Assembly (NCBI GenBank): GCA_022777455.1
Contig: JALFGI010000330.1
Location: 1 to 45,688, forward strand
Reading direction: 5' to 3'
Origin: Clostridiales bacterium
GTDB lineage: Bacteria; Bacillota_A; Clostridia; Oscillospirales; Oscillospiraceae
DNA length: 45,688 nucleotides
Numbering within the stretch: position 1 is the stretch's first letter; every line of letters begins with the position of its first letter. A model generated the notes under the pieces. That model saw only the letters and a program-made list of their open reading frames with translations, had not been told where the DNA came from and did not search any database. The translations under genes and the position numbers were made by a program. This document shows, in pieces, positions 1 through 7,959 of the stretch.

Positions 1-848
1 CCGCAGCGGCTGATCAGCAAATCCTTGAATTCGCAGCTGTTTTTGATTTTGCGCTGGACCAGGTTGTTCTGCTCCAGCAGCTGTCCGGGCAGGGGTGATG
101 TCCACATATACGCCAGTGCGTTGGCCCGCAGCAGGTCAAACTGCATGGCCCGGTCATAAACCAGAATCCGCTTGTTATTCAGCGTTTCGGCTGTTCTGCC
201 GTAGCTGCTCACCCGAACATAGGGCACATGGGCGTCTCCAAAGGCGACTTCAATATAGGGGGCAAACGCCTCTGCCGTCAGCTTGGACTGCTGGGCAAGG
301 GGGTGATTCCGGGACATCAGCGCCACAAAGTGGGACTGCCACAGATTTTCATATTGCAGCCCCTTTTCCGCCAGATTTTTCAGAAAATAATCCTCGTCCT
401 CCACATGGCAGCGGATGATGCCCAGCACAAAATTTCCAGCAGCCACCTTTTCAATCACATTCAGGGAGCTGGTTTCCAGAATGTCCAGCTCCATTTCCCG
501 GCTGTTGTCAAAAGAGCACAGGAATTTCGCCGCAGCCTGGGAAATATAACTGGCCCGGGGAATGGCAAGGCTGAAGACCTGGTTTACAGAATCTCTGGAT
601 TGCAAGGACAGCTCCATCTTTTCAATCTGCGCCACAATTTTCCGGGCGTGCTCCAGAAATTCCCGTCCCTTCTGGGTGGGTACCACTCCCTTGGAGGTGC
701 GGCGGAATACGGCAAAGCCCAGACTGTTTTCCAGGTCCTTGATGGCTTTGCTCAAGGTAGGCTGGGTCATAAACAGATTGTCCGCGGCCTGGGTGATGGA
801 GGCTGTTTTTTCTACCTCCAGAGCATAATTGAAGTACAGCGTATTCAT
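1..848 (-). CDS. LysR family transcriptional regulator (3' end outside window)
   Basis: The reading frame runs from the ATG at 848 down to base 1 without a stop, so the C-terminus lies outside. The first 60 residues form the LysR winged helix-turn-helix (motifs ITQAADNLFMTQPTLSKAI and GFAVFRRTSKGVVPTQKG). The rest resembles the periplasmic-binding-like effector domain. LysR proteins bind DNA as tetramers and respond to a small ligand; neither ligand nor target can be read here. GGAGG sits 8 bases before the ATG. An intrinsic terminator ends about 25 bases before the start, leaving no room for a private promoter, so transcription probably comes from the promoter and cobalamin riboswitch upstream. 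The family call is secure; the riboswitch link is inferred. Confidence 0.9.
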   Translation of the reverse strand, partial: MNTLYFNYALEVEKTASITQAADNLFMTQPTLSKAIKDLENSLGFAVFRRTSKGVVPTQKGREFLEHARKIVAQIEKMELSLQSRDSVNQVFSLAIPRASYISQAAAKFLCSFDNSREMELDILETSSLNVIEKVAAGNFVLGIIRCHVEDEDYFLKNLAEKGLQYENLWQSHFVALMSRNHPLAQQSKLTAEAFAPYIEVAFGDAHVPYVRVSSYGRTAETLNNKRILVYDRAMQFDLLRANALAYMWTSPLPGQLLEQNNLVQRKIKNSCEFKDLLISRC

Positions 849-872
849 CCTTGATTCCTCCATAAAGGCAGC

Positions 873-897
873 AAAAACCGCCGTATTGCTACGGCGG
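873..897 (-). terminator. Intrinsic terminator between riboswitch and LysR gene
   Basis: A perfect 8-bp stem (CCGCCGTA/TACGGCGG, 4-base loop) is followed by TTTTT on the minus strand. It lies between the cobalamin riboswitch and the LysR start. It may be the expression platform of the riboswitch, or the end of a gene that has been lost. Confidence 0.75.
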
Positions 898-1037
898 CAA
901 TCAAAACAGCTCCCATTTCATCAGAAAAAACATACACAAAACTGCCATGCGCCAATCGACGCACAGCTTTTTTATTCTGCCCAATGAAAGAAAACATGTG
1001 AGAAAGACGATCCGTAGACTGCGAATCTGAAATTCCA

Positions 1038-1202
1038 CATTCAGGCAGGTCTCCTGACTTTGATCATCGCCATTTTCCTCTTCCCGGTTTCCCAGTGAGC
1101 AATCGAAAACAGCTCCCATACACAGTGACAGCATCGTGCCGGATTCCCACCGGCTTCCCTTTTCACCCGTCCGTGTTGATTCCACCCCGGGCACCTGAAT
1201 GG
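1038..1202 (-). promoter_or_regulatory. Cobalamin (adenosylcobalamin) riboswitch
   Basis: Read on the minus strand, the segment carries the hallmarks of the cobalamin aptamer in order: a closing stem ATTCAGGTGC, the block GGGAAGCCGGTGGGAATCC, an ACTGTG-like box, and the 3' signature AAGTCAGGAGACCTGCC, which pairs back as CCTGAAT. Such RNAs sense B12 and usually repress B12 uptake or synthesis genes. The next gene downstream is instead a LysR regulator about 190 bases away, so either the normal target was deleted or the regulator is under B12 control. Confidence 0.9.
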
Positions 1203-1223
1203 TACATTTTTCGTTCCGATATC

Positions 1224-1252
1224 ATTATACTGATAGACAGAGGACTTGTCAA
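1224..1252 (-). promoter_or_regulatory. Consensus sigma-A promoter for the riboswitch transcript
   Basis: On the minus strand a perfect TTGACA (1247-1252) and a perfect TATAAT (1224-1229) are separated by 17 bases. The transcript would begin about 15 bases before the riboswitch closing stem. Confidence 0.85.
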
Positions 1253-1329
1253 TTCATTTTCTGGCAGCGCTGAGAATCATCTCCTCCAACCGTTTCCCGG
1301 CAGCAGAGGCTGGAAGATCCTTTCGTTTC

Positions 1330-1748
1330 AGGAAGCACGGAGAGCGCGCCGGAATGGGTTCTTTCCCTTTGCGCTTCTGTATTTTTTCCTTGGCATAAGC
1401 CTTGTGTATATCTTCCTGGATGATGGCTCCGGAGAGGCAATGCAGACGGGAGTCGCATTCCTGCGTATTTTGGCACCTTTTTACTTTTTGGTTGCCGCCA
1501 AGCTGGTCTCAGACGGCGTCCTTCGCGGCATGGGCAGAATGCGGCAGTTCATGACTGCCACCTTTACCAATCTGATTCTTCGGGTGGTGCTCGCCTTTGA
1601 CCTCTCAAAGCTCTGGGGGGTGACAGGCATCTGGCTCTCCTGGCCAATCGGATGGAGCGTTGCAACGGTGATGTCCCTTTTCTTTTATAACTCTGATGCA
1701 GGAGTATCTGAAAGTAACAGCATAAACCTGGAAACCAATCTGGACTGA
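1330..1748 (+). pseudogene. MATE family efflux transporter, C-terminal fragment
   Basis: The open frame contains the last third of a MATE transporter: hydrophobic segments around FALLYFFLGISLVYIFL, the motif APFYFLVAAKLVSDGVLRGMG, and the typical final segment GVTGIWLSWPIGW. About 300 upstream residues are missing and the sequence before roughly 1330 no longer matches the family. The frame ends at 1748 after a short polar tail. It has no ribosome site of its own and is best read as debris. MATE proteins export drugs or metabolites using a sodium or proton gradient; this piece cannot function alone. Confidence 0.75.
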
Positions 1749-1782
1749 ACGGTAAGCCCAGTGGTTTGAAAGCCCCGGGTGA

Positions 1783-1860
1783 CTATTCCTCAGCCTTTCC
1801 TGCCGGATTGCTTTTCAGCGCGGCGATTTTCTGCTTTTTGCGGCTGTTTCGTTTGTTCAT
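1783..1860 (-). CDS. Small basic peptide, 25 residues, function unknown
   Basis: An ATG at 1860 opens a lysine- and arginine-rich peptide starting MNKRNSRKKQ and ending at a TAG at 1783. It lies about 100 bases downstream of the zinc-ribbon fragment on the same strand, so both may come from the same mobile element. I do not recognise it, and its size makes coding status uncertain. Confidence 0.3.
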   Translation of the reverse strand: MNKRNSRKKQKIAALKSNPAGKAEE

Positions 1861-1963
1861 CGCTTTACAAACCCTATGTTGAGGTTCTGTCAGGTAGCGA
1901 GGTCGGTAAACGGTTCTTCTTCGGAAGGATCGTTTCTTTTTTCTCCACTTTGGCAGCTATCCG

Positions 1964-2340
1964 CTATTCTTCCGTGGCGGAATCTTTGCCATCGTTTCTA
2001 TGCCTGGCATAGCTTGCGCGTCTATTCCTCCGGTTTCGCTCCGCTTGACAATCTGCGCTCTGACAGTACCGCTGGCGGCTGCTGCGGCGCAGGAAGAGAT
2101 TACCGCAGGCCAGGCAGTGGAGAATGGAGCCCTGGGGAAATTCATCATCAAAGCCCGTGTCCATGGGTGGCGCAATATCCGCTGCCAGCCGGCCAAAGGT
2201 ATACCAGCAAATGTCAAAGACAGAGGTCACATCGGCACCATACTCTATTTTCTTTGTCCTGGGATTCATCTTCAAACGCATACGAAAATCCGGGAATAAA
2301 TCCACCAGCTGCATCATCCGTTCTTCACGGTCAACATTTT
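1964..2340 (-). pseudogene. Element-borne protein with C-terminal zinc ribbon (DUF6076-like), 5' truncated
   Basis: The frame is open from a stop near 2338 to the stop at 1964, and the coding-like sequence already runs upstream of the first ATG, so the N-terminus appears lost. Visible parts are an acidic central piece around APPMDTGFDDEFPQG and a zinc ribbon CLAC...C-x4-C with the basic run RRSSRQRYC. A basic, alternating-charge tail follows. Similar proteins (DUF6076-like, assigned from memory) occur in clostridial mobile elements with unknown function. The truncation lies close to the start of the recombinase fragment on the other strand. Confidence 0.5.
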
Positions 2341-2382
2341 ACAATCTAAATATGAAATGCCTTAGACATTCCCGGAATTTCA

Positions 2383-3009
2383 TGCTCCGGGAAAATCATC
2401 TGCGGCGACTGCGGCAGTGTCTACGGCTCCAAGGTGTGGCACTCCAATGACAAGTATCGCCGAGTGATCTGGCAGTGCAACAGCAAATTCCGAAACGAAA
2501 CCAAATGCGCCACGCCCCATGTGGACGAAACCACCCTGAAAGAACGATTTCTCCGGGCACTCAGAGCGTACATGGCCGACCCGGAGGAACGCATCGAGGG
2601 GCTGCGGTATGTGCAGAAGTCCATGACCGACACGGACTTCATTGACGCAGACATCGAAAAGGCAGAGCGTGACCTGGAACGGCTCTCCTCCATGGTGAGA
2701 AGCAGCATCCTGATGAACGCCTCCGCCAATCTGACAGAAGAAGCGTACACGCAGCAGTATACGGATTTGACCCGGCAGTATGAGGAAAAGAAGGCAGAAC
2801 ACGAGGCCCTGTTGGAACGGAAGAAAGCCATGGAAGCTACAGCCATGGTTTTCAGCGTCATTCTGTTCCGGCTGACCGAATTGGATGAGATTCCGATAGA
2901 CTTCGATGAAGCGCTGTGGAATACCCTGGTGGATCATGTTACCATTTATGCGGATGAGCGAATTGTGTTCAGCTTCATGGATGGGACGGAGATTACGGAA
3001 ATGGTGTGA
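2383..3009 (+). pseudogene. Large serine recombinase, C-terminal fragment
   Basis: The frame starts inside the zinc ribbon of a large serine recombinase (motifs KIICGDCGSVYGSKVWHSND and KCATPHVDE, with two Cys pairs). It continues through the coiled-coil region (EKAERDLERLSSM to RQYEEKKAEHEALLERKKAMEA) and ends with the usual C-terminal part VDHVTIYADERIVFSF. The catalytic resolvase domain and the recombinase domain, about 300 residues with the active serine, are missing. An in-frame stop precedes the fragment. Full-length relatives integrate and excise Tn4451- or phage-like elements. This copy is dead. Confidence 0.88.
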
Positions 3010-3137
3010 AGCGTATCAGGTGGTTTCATGTAGTGTAATTGAACGATAGCCCATAATTGAACGATAGGACTGCCCGATTTCGTGTTTTTCTCGTCCTGGA
3101 GATTGTTTTGGTTCGACTGTTCTGGTGCTGTAAAACG

Positions 3138-3182
3138 AAAAAGTTGGAATTACCCTCATTTTCTTGGAAATTCCAACTTTTT
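3138..3182. terminator. Perfect 14-bp hairpin, probably a bidirectional terminator
   Basis: AAAAAGTTGGAATT pairs with AATTCCAACTTTTT across a 17-base loop. T-runs follow on both strands. It lies about 130 bases past the recombinase fragment. Confidence 0.55.
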
Positions 3183-3200
3183 CTTGCCATATAAATAAAA

Positions 3201-3233
3201 TTACCTGATTTGACATTGTATCAAATCAGGTAA
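3201..3233. repeat. 13-bp perfect inverted repeat
   Basis: TTACCTGATTTGA pairs with TCAAATCAGGTAA around a 7-base loop, just after the previous hairpin. It could be a recombination site, a second terminator or an IS end. No gene is attached to it. Confidence 0.5.
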
Positions 3234-3243
3234 CTTATCTGGG

Positions 3244-3350
3244 GTGGATAATGGGACTCTCCCCCGAGCTAAAAAAGTGTCCACCGGACACTTTTTTACC
3301 CGCCCATTGGGCGGGCCACTCTCTTCGACTCCCATCATTCACCGGATTCC
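3244..3350. repeat. Composite intergenic element with two tight hairpins
   Basis: The stretch holds AAAAAAGTGTCC/GGACACTTTTTT with a 3-base loop (3271-3297), then CCCGCCC/GGGCGGG with a 3-base loop (3299-3315), then a tail CTCTTCGACTCCCATCATTC. The compact stem pair with a conserved-looking tail resembles dispersed intergenic repeats of gut clostridia. Copy number cannot be judged from one window. No coding potential is seen. Confidence 0.4.
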
Positions 3351-3356
3351 ATAAAA

Positions 3357-3798
3357 GGGGCTGTCTCACTAACGGAGTGAGGCAGCCCCGAAAATACAGC
3401 GCCCGGCTCTTGAAAAGAGTCGGGCGTTGGCGGAGCATTAAGGTGTGAAACAAAACTACACGCAAGTAGAGTATACAGCATACGGGACTGGATATCAAGT
3501 CTGCTTGCCCATGAATTTAGAAATAATTATCCCGTCAGACGAACCAGTGAGATTGCTCAGCGCTGTTACAGAGGAGTTGGATTACAGAAGATTGACAGCG
3601 ACTTACTCCCGGCTGGGGAGAATCGAGTACTCACCGCGTCTGTTGTTTAAGATTGTCCTGTACGGCTGCTCCCGTGGAATCTACAAGACACGGGAACTTG
3701 AGCGCGCCTGCCGGGAGAATGTGAATTTCATGTACCTGCTGGAAGGTCATTCTGCCCCGGATCATAATACCATCGCCCGGTTCCGCAAGGATCATTTG
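3357..3798 (+). mobile_element. IS1182-type insertion sequence, left-end fragment 1
   Basis: The fragment begins with GGGGCTGTCTCACT, a typical IS1182-family terminal sequence, folded as a 14-bp hairpin (3357-3389). A second hairpin follows (CGCCCGGCTCTT/AAGAGTCGGGCG, 3400-3426), then the transposase start. Only the N-terminal third of the transposase remains, and the right end was not found. Confidence 0.7.
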
Positions 3799-4038
3799 CA
3801 CTATTCTCTACTCCAGATTATTGGCGCCAACACACTGCCAATCATTAGTAAGGGATTATGCCAAATTCTCACCGTCATCCACGCAACGTTAAATACTACG
3901 ATAGTTGCTAATTTTTTTGCATCTATAATAAAAAATACATGGACAACTAAATCACAAAAACACAATGAATCCGTTTTGCCACTAATGCTTTTCCTGGATT
4001 GCTCCATCAATAGAGTAGTTGGTTTCTGGGATTACTAG
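3445..4038 (+). pseudogene. IS1182-family transposase, N-terminal fragment with unrelated tail
   Basis: From a GTG start, about 118 residues match the IS1182/IS5-like N-terminal domain (DUF772): the motifs LFKIVLYGCSRGIYKTREL and APDHNTIARFRK are visible. After RFRKDHL the frame enters unrelated AT-rich sequence and stops at 4038, so the DDE catalytic domain (about 350 residues) is absent. The second, longer copy starting at 4135 shows what the continuation should look like. The protein is predicted inactive. Confidence 0.8.
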
Positions 4039-4042
4039 CAAA
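3799..4042. other. AT-rich filler between two IS1182 fragments
   Basis: No family was recognised. A minus-strand frame across it contains a hydrophobic stretch (MTVRIWHNPLLMIGSVLAP) that could come from a membrane protein, but it has no credible start or end. It is probably debris from a deletion. Confidence 0.35.
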
Positions 4043-5048
4043 GGGCGCGTTGCAAAATGCGCTGAAAAAAACACATCGGTCAACTCTGAAAAGGGTTGGC
4101 CGATGTGCCTTTTTTGCGGTAGAATTAAGCTGTCATGAATAATAGTAACCGCAGAGAAAAGTATAACGTATCGGTTGGAAATAATCAACTGGTACTTATA
4201 CTCAATAGCGAGATTTTATTGCCGGAGGATGCACCCGTCCGCGTGACCAGCGCCCAGCTTGAGGAACTGGACTACAGGAAACTGTACAAAGCGTATTCTT
4301 CCAGAGGAAGGAAATCGGTCACCGACCCACGCGTGTTGTTCAAGGTAATGGCATACGGATACCAGTGCGGTATCTACTCAAGTCGCAAGCTGGAAGAGGC
4401 TTGCAAATATCGTGTAGACTTCATGTGGCTTCTCGAAAATGGGAAGGCACCGGATCATTCAACCCTTTCCCGGTTCAGAACGGGAAGATGTGCTGAAGCA
4501 GTGGAGGATTTGTTCTACCAGTATATCCAGCTATTGGAGAAGCAGAAAGAGATCGACCATAAGAGCGTATTTATCGACGGCACCAAGATTGAAAGCCGTG
4601 CCGGAAGATATACCTTCAACTGGCGAGGAACAGCAGAAAAGAATCTGGCAAAAGCGAAGCAGAAGGTACTGGAATTGACGGGATGTAAAACACGCAATGA
4701 ATTGGAGGAACTTCTTGCCGACAAGGCAGAAGGAATTACCTTTGTCAGCGGTAAGGGCAAGCATAAAACAGAGCAGCAGCGGGAATGGGAAGCAATAGAC
4801 CATCTGTGTCAGCAGTGGAGGAAGTATGAAGAGCAGCTTACCATTATGGGAGAAGACCGCAACAGCTACTCCAAAACGGACCATGATGCCACTTTCATGC
4901 GAATGAAGGAAGACCATATGAGGAACGGTCAGCTGAAGCCTGCCTATAATGTCCAAATCGCAGTCAACAGTGAATATATCACCGGCATCGATGCATTCTC
5001 CAACCGCACCGATGTGGGCACCTTTATACCCTTTTTACACAAGCTGGA
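4043..5048 (+). mobile_element. IS1182-type insertion sequence, left-end fragment 2
   Basis: It starts with an end-like sequence GGGCGCGTTGCAAAATGCGC, then a hairpin CACATCGG/CCGATGTG (4072-4107) followed by CCTTTTTT, which would block incoming transcription. The transposase starts at 4135. The element is cut at about 5048, with no matching right end. Confidence 0.7.
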
Positions 5049-5079
5049 GATAATTTATTGTTGTATATATCACTGCTAA
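4135..5079 (+). pseudogene. IS1182-family transposase, C-terminally truncated
   Basis: About 305 residues match an IS1182 transposase: the N-terminal DUF772 domain ([31 protein letters not shown]), the first catalytic Asp in FIDGTKIES, and a block [16 protein letters not shown] with [15 protein letters not shown]. The match ends at about residue 305 (base 5048); the last residues IIYCCIYHC are foreign. The usual family length is 450-550, so the later catalytic residues are missing. It differs clearly in sequence from the neighbouring fragment, so this is not a simple duplication. Confidence 0.85.
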
Positions 5080-5451
5080 CACAAGAATATGTTAGCACCG
5101 GGCGAGAATCGTCATTTGAGCCGGGAAGAAATCACCAATCGTAGCGCCGTATAGGATCTACTTCGGCAAAGGTGCAAGAAAGGATTTCTAAGAAGCGTAC
5201 ATGGCCACAAAGAAAAACCGTACAATTCATTTTTCCATTTAGGTAAATAAACCAGAGGCATTCCAGAGCACAAAACCCCGGGATGCCTCTCTTGCTAAAT
5301 GCTGCGTGATTTGACAATTACGATTATATTATTAAAATGCAGAAAAACGTTAATTATGGGAGTTATATTCTTTTATGATTCAAAATACCCTTTGTTAGAA
5401 AAGTGTTAGAAAGCGAAATTGCGCAGCGAGAAAATCCAACTTTTGGCATAG
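5080..5451. other. Non-coding stretch with one terminator-like hairpin
   Basis: No gene was recognised over 370 bases. A hairpin AGAGGCATTCC/GGGATGCCTCT lies at about 5233-5290, with one wobble pair. A plus-strand remnant reading SREEITNR is too short to assign. Around 5320-5400 the sequence is AT-rich and featureless. Confidence 0.4.
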
Positions 5452-5482
5452 TAAAACCCCCAAAACCGGACGGTTTGGGGGG
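5452..5482 (-). terminator. Terminator following the tRNA-Met 3' half
   Basis: On the minus strand a GC-rich stem (10 of 11 pairs, CCCCCCAAACC/GGTTTTGGGGG) is followed by TTTTAC. Its place directly after the tRNA CCA end suggests it is the native terminator of that tRNA gene. Confidence 0.6.
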
Positions 5483-5488
5483 TAATTC

Positions 5489-5535
5489 TGGTTGCGGAGG
5501 CAGGACTCGACCCTACGACCTCCGGGTTATGAGAA
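5489..5535 (-). tRNA. tRNA-Met (CAU) 3' half, an attachment-site remnant
   Basis: On the minus strand the sequence runs from the anticodon loop CTCATAA through the 3' anticodon arm, variable loop, T arm (GTAGG/CCTGC) and acceptor CTCCGCA to ACCA. The 5' half (D arm and 5' acceptor strand) is absent; the upstream bases do not pair. The T loop reads GTCGAGT instead of the usual TTCGANT. A tRNA truncated exactly at the anticodon loop is the classic product of tyrosine-recombinase integration into a tRNA 3' end. The intact tRNA is expected at the other end of the element, to the right, and is not in this window. Confidence 0.75.
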
Positions 5536-5617
5536 GTTGATGAGATCAGTAGAGTTCTGAAAGTCCCATATTATCAACACTTTAGGCAGGTTTTTGGTTT
5601 CCGAAAGTTATTGAATC

Positions 5618-5686
5618 CTAAACCCATGTTAACAGGCTAATCTGGGTTGGGGTCAAATTGGGGTCAAATTCTTTCGTGTTTTCCAT
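5618..5686 (-). pseudogene. Tail of a tyrosine integrase (remnant)
   Basis: A 22-residue minus-strand frame reads MENTKEFDPNLTPTQISLL and ends in WV. The repeated pattern FDPNLTPT from GGGTCAAATTGGGGTCAAA resembles the C-terminal tails of many clostridial tyrosine integrases. Its position next to the tRNA half supports that reading. Everything catalytic is lost. Confidence 0.45.
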
Positions 5687-5708
5687 ACAATTTGATTCTA
5701 AATGCTTT

Positions 5709-5876
5709 TCAGAAATGCTTTTTCTGGGCAGTGCGGATGATCAGGAGCGTTGTCAGCATCATTGCAATGGAAGCGGGCAGCACAAGCCATACATTCCGAA
5801 CAAAGCCCACAAGGGCGACAGTAGCAAACTCTTTCGCTCCACTAATCGGATACATAATGAATATTCTCTTGGAAAC
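5709..5876 (-). pseudogene. Membrane transporter tail, probably MATE-like
   Basis: A minus-strand frame immediately after the acyl carrier protein stop encodes about 55 residues with a hydrophobic stretch (VWLVLPASIAMMLTTLLII) and a basic end AQKKHF. The VWL-LP pattern resembles the last segment of MATE exporters. There is no upstream remainder of the gene, so it is a fragment. The family assignment is weak. Confidence 0.4.
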
Positions 5877-5878
5877 TG

Positions 5879-6106
5879 TTACTCTTGCGTTTCCGCAATA
5901 TAATCCATCACATCTCCAACAGTCTTGAAATTACCAATTACTCTGTCAGGAATCTCAACCTCAAATTCATCTTCCAAAACGCAAACAAGATTGATTAGGT
6001 CAAAAGAATTCATACCCAGGTCTGCCAGCAAAACAGAATCCCGGTTGATGGTGATTGTATCGTCTCCTGTCTGTTCACGAATGATTTCTGTCAGTTTATT
6101 CAACAT
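5879..6106 (-). CDS. Acyl carrier protein
   Basis: The 75-residue acidic protein has the four-helix acyl carrier architecture. The phosphopantetheine attachment serine lies in LGMNSFDLINL, preceded by RDSVLLAD and followed by VLEDEFEVEIPD. A phosphopantetheinyl transferase would load it, and it would carry an acyl or amino-acyl group delivered by an AMP-ligase. The gene directly upstream, 1 base away, is such a ligase but is truncated. It reads GMNSF rather than the DSL of fatty-acid AcpP, so a specialised secondary-metabolism carrier is more likely than the housekeeping one. It may be stranded without partners here. Confidence 0.88.
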   Translation of the reverse strand: MLNKLTEIIREQTGDDTITINRDSVLLADLGMNSFDLINLVCVLEDEFEVEIPDRVIGNFKTVGDVMDYIAETQE

Positions 6107-6107
6107 T

Positions 6108-6466
6108 TTATTGCCCTCCGCAGTTTCGCTTGATTTTCTTTGTAGTGGTTTTGGGAAATTCGGTATCGCGAATCACCACTTTACCAATATTCCGAACAAG
6201 TGGAAGCTTCTGATTGATTGCTTTGATATCGTCATGAATACGCTTTTTCGCATCCGGAACGTCTGCACCCAGAAAAACCTCTGCAGCAATGACGTTATCC
6301 TTACCGTAGGCAACAACCTCTTTCACATATGGAATCGTGTATACCTGCTGCTCTATGCTTTCTGCAGGGATGTTCTCTCCGTTGCCAAGGATAATCAAGT
6401 TTTTGATTCGTCCGGTGATGTGAAGCGCACCATATTTGTCAAAGTACGGACGGGCATAACCCTCAT
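6108..6466 (-). pseudogene. AMP-dependent acyl ligase (ANL superfamily), C-terminal domain only
   Basis: The frame encodes the mobile C-terminal domain of an acyl-activating enzyme: YGALHITGRIKNLIILGNG (hinge and A8 motif), IPAESIEQQVY, and the catalytic-lysine region FPKTTTKKIKR near the end. The frame is open upstream to about 6466, where it meets the MobA fragment reading the other way. The 350-residue N-terminal adenylation domain is missing. Intact relatives adenylate a carboxylic acid and pass it to a carrier protein, here the adjacent acyl carrier protein. Confidence 0.85.
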
Positions 6467-7771
6467 GCCCATATTATGTTGACCGTCCGTCCTCTGGACG
6501 AAAACGGCAAATGGCAGTACAAGACGGAGAAGGAATATCTCTGTGTGAAAGGCGGAGAGGAACGCGGCTTCACGGCAGCGGAATTCAAGACAGCCCAGAA
6601 TGAGGGCTGGGAGAAGTTGTACCAATACAAGGTGGGCAAAAAGAAAGAGTACCTGCCTCCGTCTCAGGCAGAGGGTCTGGAACGGGTGAACAAGTACCCC
6701 AAGAGCACAAAATATGGTCGGCAGAATCCCATTACCGCCCGCTGGAACAGCGAAGAGCAGCTTGTGCTCTGGCGGACAGCCTGGGCAGATGCTGTCAACC
6801 GCAGTTTGGAGCGCAGCGGGATTGAGGACAGAATCGACCACCGCAGCAACAAGGAGCGAGGTCTGGATGAAATCCCCACTATCCATGAGGGCGTTGCCGC
6901 CCGTGCCATGGAAGCCAAGGGTATTGTTGCAGATCGCTGTGAACTGAACCGGCAGATCAAGAAGGACAATGCACTCATTCGCTCCCTCAAGGCCACCATT
7001 CAAAAGCTGACCAAGGCATTTCGGGATACCTTGCCCGGTGTTGCAGATACGTTGGAATCCATGCGGCAGACAGTAATCCTTCTGTGCTTCCACATGAACC
7101 GCACAGGCCGGGACAGCCGAAATCTGCGTGACCGTTTGCAGCTTTACAGGAAAAAGCTGTCTGACTACTTTGAAATCGTCGGTCAGATCAAAGAAAAATC
7201 CAAGGAGCGCAAGGCAGCCCAAAAGGGAAAGCAGGATGCTCCCATGTGGAGATTCCAGTATAAGAAGGAGCTTACTACCCGTATTGCTACCCTGACGGAG
7301 GAAATTGAGGAACTGCAATCTGAGCGCAAGATGCTTCTTGAAAGCATGGATTGCAAGGATGCCAGTCAAATTCCAGAAATAAAGAAGCAGGCAGACAATC
7401 TTGAAAAGCGGCTCCGGGCACTGAATCAGAAAACGGAATCCCTCAAGCAACAGAGAGATTCCGTTCTGGAAAAGTATGATATTGCCGCCAAGGATGGTAA
7501 TAATCGCTTTGATCCCCTTGCCATTTACAAAGCCCGTAAGGAAATCCGTCCTGAGAAGGAGGATGAAATAAAGGACAAGCTTTGGGACGAATATGGCCCT
7601 GATTACAGCCTGTTCATGCTGGCTGACAGCACCCAGCAGGCAAGAAAACTGCTTGACGAGGAAGCAGAGGAACGCTGGCTCGAACGAGAACTGCGGCAGC
7701 AGGAAAAGGAACAGCACACACCGGAAGTCCCTCAAAAGATTAACCGCAAACGGGACGATTGGGAGCGATGA
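6452..7771 (+). pseudogene. MobA/MobL family relaxase, N-terminally truncated
   Basis: The open frame starts at the junction with the ligase fragment and immediately shows the histidine motif of MobA/MobL relaxases, PHAHIMLTVRPLDENGKW. WRTAWADAVN and IDHRS follow, typical of the end of the relaxase domain, then about 300 residues of charged coiled coil. The N-terminal part with the catalytic tyrosine (about 130 residues) is absent, so the DNA-nicking reaction is not expected. The first in-frame ATG (6476) lies inside the histidine motif, which shows that it is not a natural start. Confidence 0.85.
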
Positions 7772-7959
7772 AACCGTTGGGGGCAAAACGGTCCCCATCC
7801 GATACATTGATCGTCGTCAATAACAGGGCACCAAGATCTGCATCTCAAAAGCCGTACCGTTCCAGTGAAAGCCGGTCAATGCAGAGAGCTTTCCGGAATT
7901 ACATTGCGATTATGCTTTTTGTTGTGGGCCTTTACATGGCAATTACGGGTGTGAACTGA
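7768..7959 (+). CDS. Small single-pass membrane protein following the relaxase
   Basis: The ATG overlaps the relaxase stop (ATGA), which indicates translational coupling. The 63-residue product has a basic N-terminal half and one membrane segment near the end (NYIAIMLFVVGLYMAITGV). No family was recognised. As part of a mobilization operon it may be an accessory of transfer, but that is only inference. Confidence 0.5.
   Translation: MKPLGAKRSPSDTLIVVNNRAPRSASQKPYRSSESRSMQRAFRNYIAIMLFVVGLYMAITGVN

Noticed and set aside
1254..1480. A long open minus-strand frame ending in a basic helix-like tail opposite the MATE fragment
   Set aside because: The plus strand has clear MATE motifs over the same bases; the opposite frame has no start, no recognised family and is explained as a shadow.
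5489..5535. Complete tRNA gene
   Set aside because: The D arm and 5' acceptor strand are absent, so only the 3' half is real.
7759..7767. Upstream TTG start for the small membrane protein after the relaxase
   Set aside because: The ATG at 7768 overlaps the relaxase stop in the usual ATGA manner; the TTG adds only three residues without a ribosome site.
6395..7807. A 470-codon minus-strand frame opposite the relaxase fragment
   Set aside because: The plus strand shows the PHAHIML and IDHRS relaxase motifs; the minus product is Leu/Phe-rich with no family pattern.
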